Below are positions 1 through 4,393 of a stretch of 7,216 nt of DNA, piece by piece. Within the stretch, counting starts at the first letter, position 1. Each line of letters opens with the position of its first letter. The stretch lies in the NCBI GenBank assembly GCA_905205855.1, contig CAJLFL010000095.1, forward strand, positions 1-7,216. Reading direction: 5' to 3'. A program made the translations under genes and the position numbers. This stretch comes from an uncultured Eubacteriales bacterium. Its GTDB lineage: Bacteria > Bacillota > Clostridia > Monoglobales > Monoglobaceae. Below the pieces are notes generated by a model, which had not been told where the DNA came from, did not search any database, and saw only the letters and a list, made by a program, of their open reading frames with translations.

Positions 1-204
1 ACCATAGCCCCAGAAAAGCGCTGAAAAGAATGGAATAAACGCAGAGGTTGCTCCGATTGCGGCAAGGCCGTCTGAACTTAATACCCTGCCGGCTATCATT
101 GTATCTATTATACTGTATGCCTGTGATAAAAAACCTGAAAGTATAAGCGGAATTGCAAAAAATAAAAACGTCTTATATATATTTCCTTTTGTTAAATCCT
201 TCAA
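1..204 (-). CDS. MATE-family multidrug/metabolite efflux transporter, N-terminal fragment (3' end outside window)
   Basis: The 68 visible residues fit the start of a MATE (multi antimicrobial extrusion) transporter, an inner-membrane pump that exports cationic drugs or metabolites using a Na+ or H+ gradient. A short charged N-terminus (LKDLTKGNIYKT) leads into a first hydrophobic helix (about residues 14-27). Then comes the family-like stretch SQAYSIIDTMIAGRVLSSDG, in which the Asp and the IAGR/L residues match the usual 'N(L)VD..ivGr.lG' signature, followed by LAAIGATS and the start of helix 2. Family members are about 450 residues, so most of the gene lies beyond the left edge. I chose the TTG at 202-204 because AAGAGGTG (211-218 on the minus strand) sits 6 nt upstream. 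A GTG at 211-213 is in frame but would lie inside that Shine-Dalgarno. The gene has its own promoter, so it is separate from the ruvX operon. Substrate cannot be told. Confidence 0.82.
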   Translation of the reverse strand, partial: MKDLTKGNIYKTFLFFAIPLILSGFLSQAYSIIDTMIAGRVLSSDGLAAIGATSAFIPFFSALFWGYG

Positions 205-242
205 ACCCTGCACCTCTTGACAATAAATTATGACCGTATAAT

Positions 243-270
243 ATTATAACAATTTATCTGCTTTTTGCAA
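243..270 (-). promoter_or_regulatory. Probable sigma-A promoter of the MATE gene
   Basis: On the minus strand, TTGCAA (265-270) is followed after 16 nt by a perfect TATAAT (243-248). The predicted transcript would start near 236 and give a leader of about 30 nt ahead of the TTG start at 204. The -35 hexamer lies inside one arm of an inverted repeat (264-274). Confidence 0.6.
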
Positions 271-305
271 GTATATTTAATGTTTCGATAAAACATACTT
301 GCAAA
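264..305. repeat. Inverted repeat over the MATE promoter -35, candidate operator
   Basis: TTTGCAAGTAT (264-274) and its exact reverse complement ATACTTGCAAA (295-305) form an 11-bp inverted repeat. An inner pair, ATGTTT (280-285) and AAACAT (291-296), partly overlaps it. The left arm covers the -35 hexamer of the MATE promoter. It could be an operator for a local regulator or a DNA structure. It is not followed by a T tract, so it is unlikely to be a terminator. Confidence 0.5.
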
Positions 306-396
306 CAAATGTTAAAAACTCCGAAATACAGGAAAAGAGGATAAAAGCAGATAATAAATAAAACGCAGAGATTGAAGCTTGATTTTGAGAAGCAAA

Positions 397-432
397 GACC
401 GTTTAAAAAGTCTGCTGACTTTTTAAACAGTC
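397..432 (-). terminator. Intrinsic terminator of the ruvX-DUF1292 operon
   Basis: GTTTAAAAAGTC (401-412) and GACTTTTTAAAC (417-428) form a perfect 12-bp stem with a TGCT loop; beyond one mismatch, 397-399 pairs with 430-432. On the minus strand the stem is followed by TTTGCTT. It lies about 100 nt past the DUF1292 stop. Bases 434-438 on the plus strand are also T, so it may work in both directions. A close relative of this element ends the DUF378 gene at 6970-7005. Confidence 0.7.
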
Positions 433-534
433 CTTTTTGACAAAGTACAAACTTAAAGCACGGCTTTAACAGCCTGTACGCTCTGCAAATATGACAACCG
501 AAATATGCCGAAAACCGGCTCTCCGGCGGTTGTT

Positions 535-819
535 TTAATCCTCAAATTCAAATAAATCGGAATTCCTGTCCTTAAACAGCTCGTATACGTCAGCCATAAC
601 CTCAGGCTCCATGACCTGTTCAAGGCAATCCTCCTCATCATCCTTTTTAATTCTGAAAATAACAATTTCTGTTACTGTTTCCTCGTCATCATCATAAGGA
701 ATACACACAACATAATCATCATTTTTATACTGTACCGTATCTAGATGTTCAAACGTAACGGTGTTTCCGTCCTCGTCCGTTAAATCAATCAAATGCGGAT
801 TTTCGGGCAGTTCTGCCAT
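535..819 (-). CDS. DUF1292 (YrzB-type) small acidic protein
   Basis: This 94-residue, strongly acidic protein matches the DUF1292 family of Bacillota. The family hallmarks seen are the N-terminal ITL/IDL-type strand with DEDGN (residues 10-19), the hydrophobic FEHLDTVQY segment, the YVVCIPYDDD block (about 36-45) and an EIVIFRI strand. Its biochemical role is not known; members are cytoplasmic and commonly follow ruvX, as in the Bacillus subtilis yrzL-yrrK-yrzB cluster. Here the ATG lies 15 nt after the ruvX stop, behind AAAGGAGAG, so the two are almost certainly co-transcribed. The C-terminus is an acidic tail (DLFEFED). A frame-shifted reading over its 3' half is only a shadow. The gene appears complete and of normal length. 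Confidence 0.88.
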   Translation of the reverse strand: MAELPENPHLIDLTDEDGNTVTFEHLDTVQYKNDDYVVCIPYDDDEETVTEIVIFRIKKDDEEDCLEQVMEPEVMADVYELFKDRNSDLFEFED

Positions 820-834
820 AATAAACTCTCCTTT

Positions 835-1245
835 TCACCTTATACTGTCAAGATAGGACTGCAGAATATATGCGGCGGAAACACTGTCAACCTTATTCTT
901 GCGTTTCTGACCGCGCGTGTTTGTTTCATTCATCAGCATATGTGCTGATACAGTTGTCAGTCTTTCATCCCACAGCTTTACCGGCACATCGGTGTACTCC
1001 GCCAGAACCTTTATAAAGTCCTGTGTCTTTTCTCCTCTGAAACCGACCGTGCCATCCATATTTTTGGGAAAGCCAAGCACCAACAGCTCTGCATTATACT
1101 CCTGCGCCAGCTTGGCAGTATACTCTGCAACCTTGCGCATGTTTTTTTCTTTATACGCCGAAAGCGGAGTAACGCCGAAACCCAAAGGATCGGAAACCGC
1201 ATAGCCTGTTCTGCTGTCGCCGAAATCAATTCCCAATATTCGCAT
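835..1245 (-). CDS. ruvX: RuvX/YqgF putative Holliday-junction resolvase
   Basis: This 136-residue protein is a complete YqgF/RuvX-family RNase H-fold nuclease, thought to resolve Holliday junctions and, in some bacteria, to act on pre-16S rRNA. Visible hallmarks are the first acidic strand ILGIDFGDSRTG (residues 3-14, Asp7), AVSDP, LGFPKNMDG (58-65), the DERLTT motif (93-98) and KVDSVSAAYILQSYL (118-132) with Asp120 at the position of the third acidic residue. The ATG is preceded by AGAGGTAGG. The gene is the first of a ruvX-DUF1292 pair with its own promoter (1275-1303). The usual Bacillota neighbours upstream (the ireB/yrzL type and alaS) are missing; a phage terminase gene ends only 59 nt upstream. 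Confidence 0.93.
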   Translation of the reverse strand: MRILGIDFGDSRTGYAVSDPLGFGVTPLSAYKEKNMRKVAEYTAKLAQEYNAELLVLGFPKNMDGTVGFRGEKTQDFIKVLAEYTDVPVKLWDERLTTVSAHMLMNETNTRGQKRKNKVDSVSAAYILQSYLDSIR

Positions 1246-1274
1246 AATCCTACCTCTTTTGTTTTTCTCGGTTT

Positions 1275-1303
1275 ATTGTAACACAATTTATCTTAATAAT
1301 CAA
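1275..1303 (-). promoter_or_regulatory. Probable sigma-A promoter of ruvX
   Basis: On the minus strand, TTGATT (1298-1303) and TACAAT (1275-1280) are separated by exactly 17 nt. The predicted start near 1268 gives a leader of about 23 nt before the ruvX ATG. The -35 lies one base past the terminase stop codon (1305-1307), so the promoter fills the gap between the two genes. No terminator hairpin separates them. Confidence 0.65.
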
Positions 1304-1304
1304 G

Positions 1305-2702
1305 CTAAATTATAAATCTGTCATATTCGCGCAGTTTTTCCTCCGCAAGCGGATTATACTGCGGCTTTGATTCTTCGCTGCGGATACGCGGCGCAATAGG
1401 ATCACTCATTAAAAAATACTTCATTGCGTCATACAAATGGTCCTCTTGCCGTGTATCCACATCCTCCGGATTTACCGAACCATATCTCAGCATAGGCAGA
1501 GTTCTTATCATGTTTCGGCATGAACTGAATACATACATCATGGGAACACCGTTATTGTCAAACGCAAGACGGTAATGCACCTGCATTTTTCCGGCAAGGC
1601 GATCGTTTTTTCCTTTTTCAAAGTAAACGCCCTCCCTCTCCATCATATCCGCTATGCTCCCCTCGGAAGAACCCGTACTGTTCCATATTGCCGGGTCTGC
1701 ATAGCCGATTATCGGCATATCGGTTTTCTCTGCTGCCTCAATCTCCTTTATTTCCTGCGCTATCTTTTGCGCTGTCCATCTTATTCCGACATCCGGAGTC
1801 CCCGTGCAGCCGTAAAGCTCTCTGTAATTATACGCGCGTCCGTCATTATCTATTGCAAACCACACAACGGCAAACGGCTTTGAATATCCAAAGTCAAACG
1901 CTCTGAATCTTCGCCATTGGCGCGGAATCTCAAACGGCTTTATAACGTGTGTCCAGCGTCTTATTTTATAATTCTTAGGCTGATTGCGCCATTCGGCAAA
2001 TACCTGACCGTCAAATATATCCCATTCACCGTACAGCAGCGCTTTGCGCTCTGCCTCAGGCAGAAGCTCCAGCCTTTTTTTGTACTTGGGATCACTCCTC
2101 ATCAGAAAGACATTATCACTGACAAATGACGGAATAAATATTCTTTTCATCCCTGTTGCCGAATCCGTATGCTCAATGTTCGGCTCAAAACCGTCGATAA
2201 ACCGCTCCTTTACCCAGCTGTGTCCTGTTCCGCCCGGATTTGTGCTTGATTTTATCTGCTTTGGATACGGATTTACTCCGCGCAGCCTTGAAAGCAAATA
2301 TATGTATTGCGACTGAGTAAAATGCGTAAGCTCGTCAAACCTTATCACATCATATTCCGCGCCCTGATACCTGAACACATCCTTTTCCGCCGCACAATAA
2401 CCGAATTCTATCAATGAGCCGTTTTTAAACTCCCATTTGTGCGCTGTTGAATGGTATTTTGCCGCTTCATCAGGAAACATCTGAAGCGAGGTAAATATTA
2501 TCGAGTGTTCCAGCTCCGGAAAGGTTCGGCGCAGTATAAGCTGACGGCTGTTTGGGTACTTAAGTGCATATATGAGCGCATCTGCAAGCTGCCCGTATGA
2601 CTTGCCTCCGCCTGCCGCACCGCCGAACAGAACCTCGTCAGCTGTTGCATCCATAAATCTTTTCTGTGATTCGGAAAGTTCTATGTTTAGTTTTCTGTTC
2701 AT
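1305..2702 (-). CDS. terL: Phage terminase large subunit (packaging ATPase-nuclease)
   Basis: This 465-residue protein is a full-length large terminase, the motor that pumps phage DNA into the capsid through the portal and cuts it. The ATPase half has Walker A GGAAGGGKS (residues 27-35, Lys34), Walker B VIRFDE (119-124) with catalytic Glu124, and the coupling motif SSTNPGG (152-158). The RNase H-type nuclease half has FDFG (Asp270), ADPA (Asp336) and DHLYDAMKYF (Asp421, Asp425), so the metal ligands are kept. I start at the ATG 2700-2702, 1 nt after the preceding stop and behind AGGGGG; an in-frame TTG at 2718-2720 would overlap the upstream gene and is less likely. It is the last gene of the leftward packaging unit. 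A portal gene is normally next, but here the next gene is ruvX. Confidence 0.93.
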   Translation of the reverse strand: MNRKLNIELSESQKRFMDATADEVLFGGAAGGGKSYGQLADALIYALKYPNSRQLILRRTFPELEHSIIFTSLQMFPDEAAKYHSTAHKWEFKNGSLIEFGYCAAEKDVFRYQGAEYDVIRFDELTHFTQSQYIYLLSRLRGVNPYPKQIKSSTNPGGTGHSWVKERFIDGFEPNIEHTDSATGMKRIFIPSFVSDNVFLMRSDPKYKKRLELLPEAERKALLYGEWDIFDGQVFAEWRNQPKNYKIRRWTHVIKPFEIPRQWRRFRAFDFGYSKPFAVVWFAIDNDGRAYNYRELYGCTGTPDVGIRWTAQKIAQEIKEIEAAEKTDMPIIGYADPAIWNSTGSSEGSIADMMEREGVYFEKGKNDRLAGKMQVHYRLAFDNNGVPMMYVFSSCRNMIRTLPMLRYGSVNPEDVDTRQEDHLYDAMKYFLMSDPIAPRIRSEESKPQYNPLAEEKLREYDRFII

Positions 2703-2703
2703 C

Positions 2704-2907
2704 TTATTCCCCCTGAACAACCTTTATGTTCACATCAAACTTTATATCCTCTTTCTGCTTTAAAGCCTCCGATTCCGCAAGATTTAAAAGTTCCTTGGCT
2801 GCCGCAAGCTCTACACGCTCGTTTCCGCAGTGCAGAAGGTTATGAAGCTTGTCCATTATTTCTGCAATTTGCTTTTCCTGTTCTGCCTGCGCCTTAATCT
2901 TTCTCAT
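2704..2907 (-). CDS. Short terminase-small-subunit-like protein
   Basis: This 67-residue, highly charged, mostly helical protein lies directly upstream of terL. Residues about 1-22 are a Lys/Glu/Gln-rich helix, and 29-47 (NERVELAAAKELLNLAESE) resemble a helix often seen in small terminase subunits of clostridial phages. The position suggests TerS, the ring protein that recognises phage DNA and hands it to TerL. It is much shorter than usual for TerS (over 100 residues) and has no helix-turn-helix. Its ATG overlaps the end of the upstream gene by 14 bp, and an in-frame TGA lies 15 nt before that ATG, so it cannot be extended. The overlap suggests translational coupling. It could be a truncated TerS, one half of a split TerS, or an unrelated packaging accessory protein. 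Confidence 0.6.
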   Translation of the reverse strand: MRKIKAQAEQEKQIAEIMDKLHNLLHCGNERVELAAAKELLNLAESEALKQKEDIKFDVNIKVVQGE

Positions 2908-3292
2908 CAGCAGCGCCGCCTTTCAGTTCTGCGCCGGCAAGCCTTTTAAGAGCACGGTCATGTATCCTTATAGCCTGCCTGCGGCTGTAATGTATATGAA
3001 ACTCCATCGCATCCCACATGATATTCTTTATGTACCTTGCACTGATTACCGCCCTCTCGTCGGGATCAAGCAAATCAAGCGCGTATTCCACGTTTTTTTC
3101 AAGTATTTTAATCTGTTCATGAAGCGTGTCAATTTGGTTCAGATAATACTCCTCGTGTCTGATACCCGTGCCGCTCTTTTTACATTCTCTTGCCAAATCA
3201 GAAAAGAACTCAATTCTCATAGACAGTTCCTTTCTGAGCAGCGGCAAGCCTCTTAACCATTTCTTTACCTCATTTTCTGTTTTTAACACCAT
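2894..3292 (-). CDS. ArpU/RinA-type phage late transcription regulator (sigma-70 region 4-like)
   Basis: The protein has 132 residues. The N-terminal two-thirds are charged and helical with possible coiled-coil character (about residues 46-75). Residues 75-120 look like a sigma region-4-type helix-turn-helix: LDPDERAVISARYI, then IMWDAMEFHI, then the recognition-like helix YSRRQAIRIHDRALKRL. This arrangement is typical of ArpU/RinA-like proteins that switch on late and packaging genes in phages of Bacillota, and they are usually encoded just upstream of the terminase, as here. I keep the ATG at 3290-3292. A second ATG 8 nt upstream is out of frame. The Shine-Dalgarno is only moderate (an AAGGGG about 11 nt upstream, a GGAG very close). 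The C-terminus overlaps the next gene by 14 bp. Confidence 0.7.
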   Translation of the reverse strand: MVLKTENEVKKWLRGLPLLRKELSMRIEFFSDLARECKKSGTGIRHEEYYLNQIDTLHEQIKILEKNVEYALDLLDPDERAVISARYIKNIMWDAMEFHIHYSRRQAIRIHDRALKRLAGAELKGGAADEKD

Positions 3293-3309
3293 TGCTCCAT
3301 GCCCCTTTC

Positions 3310-3504
3310 TTATAAACTTTTTATCCTATAGTATTCGTGACAGCATTCAATATCGCAGAATAATCCGTCAATACTTTTCACAAGCTCCGTCATATCGTCC
3401 CAAAGCTCTGCACCGCACTCGGCGCAAAAGCCTGCAAGCCGCGGCGTTCTGTTTGGGTTCAATGTCCCAAAGCGTTCCATTTTTTCTATATCGGGATGAG
3501 TCAT
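3310..3504 (-). CDS. Small Cys-rich, probably zinc-binding protein, first gene of the packaging unit
   Basis: This 64-residue protein has FCAECGAEL (Cys27, Cys30) and FCDIECCHEYY (Cys50, Cys54, Cys55, His56), so a C-x2-C/C-x3-C (or x4) zinc knuckle or rubredoxin-like treble-clef fold is likely. I do not recognise a named family; similar small zinc-ribbon proteins are common in clostridial prophages. The ATG 3502-3504 has AAAGGAG directly upstream and is clearly better than an in-frame TTG at 3534. The gene is first behind the strong leftward promoter at 3566-3593, the place where lambdoid phages encode Cro, yet it has no helix-turn-helix. The gap to the next gene is 17 nt. A DNA- or protein-binding role is guesswork. 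Confidence 0.68.
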   Translation of the reverse strand: MTHPDIEKMERFGTLNPNRTPRLAGFCAECGAELWDDMTELVKSIDGLFCDIECCHEYYRIKSL

Positions 3505-3541
3505 ATTTTCTCCTTTCTGCCATACAATAATCAATCTCCGA

Positions 3542-3558
3542 TAACGAAATAAATGTTA
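3542..3558. promoter_or_regulatory. Operator-like palindrome O1
   Basis: TAAC-N9-GTTA, an exact match to the palindromic form of the array. It sits just downstream of the leftward -10 box, at the likely transcription start of the packaging unit. Its centre (3550) is 30 bp from that of O2. Confidence 0.6.
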
Positions 3559-3565
3559 CAAACTT

Positions 3566-3593
3566 ATTATACAACGAGAATTTAGTTTGTCAA
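3566..3593 (-). promoter_or_regulatory. Strong leftward promoter of the packaging unit
   Basis: On the minus strand, a perfect TTGACA (3588-3593) is followed after 16 nt by a perfect TATAAT (3566-3571). The transcript would start near 3559, about 55 nt ahead of the Cys-rich gene's ATG. O2 fills its spacer and O1 covers its start, so repressor binding should block it. It is the strongest-looking promoter in the window. Confidence 0.8.
3572..3588. promoter_or_regulatory. Operator-like palindrome O2
   Basis: CAAC-N9-GTTT, a degenerate copy that keeps the AAC/GTT core and the N9 spacing; inner positions 6/12 and 8/10 are also complementary. It lies in the spacer between the -10 and -35 of the leftward promoter. 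Confidence 0.5.
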
Positions 3594-3602
3594 GAGTAAA
3601 TT

Positions 3603-3619
3603 TAACAATTTTTTCGTTA
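3603..3619. promoter_or_regulatory. Operator-like palindrome O3
   Basis: TAAC-N9-GTTA, exact, and extended by one base on each side to TTTAAC/GTTAAA ends (3601-3621). It lies between the two divergent promoters. Its centre (3611) is 31 bp from those of O2 and O4. Confidence 0.6.
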
Positions 3620-3625
3620 AAATAG

Positions 3626-3654
3626 TTGCAAAATATCAAATATTATGTTATTAT
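3626..3654 (+). promoter_or_regulatory. Rightward promoter of the repressor gene
   Basis: TTGCAA (3626-3631) and TATTAT (3649-3654) are separated by 17 nt. The transcript would start near 3661, giving a leader of only about 16 nt before the GTG at 3677. This rules out the longer in-frame reading that begins at 3626, since that codon lies in the -35 box. O4 sits in the spacer, so the repressor may control itself. Confidence 0.7.
3634..3650. promoter_or_regulatory. Operator-like palindrome O4 (degenerate)
   Basis: TATC-N9-GTTA: one mismatch from the TAAC-N9-GTTA form, centred 31 bp from O3 and inside the spacer of the repressor promoter. A further TAACGA half-site at 3661-3666 overlaps the repressor start and Shine-Dalgarno. 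Confidence 0.4.
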
Positions 3655-3676
3655 TTGTACTAACGAGGTGATTATT

Positions 3677-4393
3677 GTGGCAAATAAAATTATCAGCAGG
3701 AAATTACGCGAAGCGCGTGAGGCAGCCGGCTTTACCCAACGTGAGGTTTATGAATGGCTTGGGATAGGTCAGTCCACCTTCAGCGGTTGGGAAACCGGTC
3801 TGGGCGCCCCTTCTATTGAAACCTTTTTGCGGCTGTGCCGCAAATATAATATAAAGGATATATCCGGTTTCTTTTTGCCGGAGGCAATGGGAGGCACCTC
3901 CTCTCTCTGCCTTGATCCCGTCTTTATAAACAAAATGCTTTCTTTGTCAAAGCGCGGCAGAGATGCAGTGCGCAGCTGCCTTGAATTTGAGTATAACAAT
4001 CGCTTTGCCGAGGCAGCCGCGCCGATACGGCATAAGCGTCTGATTCCGCTGTTCACCCAAGCGGCAACCGCAGGGACAGGCAACTACCTTGACGACCGCA
4101 ATGCCGAAACGGTTGAACTTGATGCGCCGGAGAACGCCGATTTTGCGGTAAACATATCGGGTGACAGCATGGAACCGTTGATTCATGACGGCTCCACTGT
4201 ATTTGTACGCAGTCAGTCCACACTTTATCACGGAGAAATCGGTTTGTTTTCATACAACGGCGAAAGCTATTGTAAGATGTGGGATAACAAAGGCGGCGCG
4301 CCCAAGCTTGTTTCCATAAACAGCGAAAAGTATCCGCCGATTATCCTTAAAAAATCAGACCGCCTTATCACCTACGGCAAGGTTTTGATATGA
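3677..4393 (+). CDS. XRE-family phage repressor with S24 (LexA/CI-type) self-cleavage domain
   Basis: The protein has 238 residues from the GTG at 3677, chosen because GAGGTGA (3665-3671) precedes it by 5 nt and the promoter ends just upstream. Residues about 3-60 form an XRE helix-turn-helix (KLREAREAAGFTQREVYEWL, then GQSTFSGWETG, then PSIETFLRLCRKY). A linker leads to an S24/LexA-like peptidase domain (about 120-238). This has a candidate Ala132-Gly133 cleavage site within AATAGTG, nucleophile Ser164 in GDSMEPLI, and general base Lys200 in GESYCKMWD. The end ITYGKVL is typical of the family. It should bind the palindromes at 3542-3650, hold the leftward promoter off, and be inactivated by RecA-stimulated self-cleavage after DNA damage. 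It is the only rightward gene and overlaps the portal gene's 3' end by 39 bp. Confidence 0.92.
   Translation: MANKIISRKLREAREAAGFTQREVYEWLGIGQSTFSGWETGLGAPSIETFLRLCRKYNIKDISGFFLPEAMGGTSSLCLDPVFINKMLSLSKRGRDAVRSCLEFEYNNRFAEAAAPIRHKRLIPLFTQAATAGTGNYLDDRNAETVELDAPENADFAVNISGDSMEPLIHDGSTVFVRSQSTLYHGEIGLFSYNGESYCKMWDNKGGAPKLVSINSEKYPPIILKKSDRLITYGKVLI

Larger units (their letters stand above)
205..534. other. Intergenic region between the MATE gene and DUF1292
   Basis: No credible gene is seen in these 330 bases. The part next to the MATE gene (205-305) holds its ribosome binding site, a promoter and a long inverted repeat. Bases 306-396 are AT-rich with no recognisable element. Bases 397-432 are the hairpin terminator of the ruvX-DUF1292 unit. 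Bases 433-534 contain only short, weak inverted repeats (for example CCGG-N4-CCGG near 515-526) that I do not call. Confidence 0.6.

Noticed and set aside
37..374. Near-repeat AAACGCAGAG(G/A)TTG at 37-50 and 361-374
   Set aside because: Fourteen bases with one mismatch, one copy inside the MATE coding sequence; no further structure, probably chance.
455..526. Short inverted repeats downstream of DUF1292
   Set aside because: Stems of 4-5 bp without a convincing T tract; the strong hairpin at 397-432 is the better terminator.
453..665. 70-codon minus-strand frame overlapping DUF1292
   Set aside because: It is in a different frame over a clear family member, with no start signal or motif.
2849..3256. 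135-codon plus-strand frame opposite the ArpU- and TerS-like genes
   Set aside because: Antisense to two genes with better start signals and motif content; hydrophobic runs come from reverse-reading charged helical codons.
3626..3676. N-terminal extension of the repressor starting at 3626
   Set aside because: It would start within the -35 box of its own promoter, and the GTG at 3677 has a well-placed GAGGTGA.
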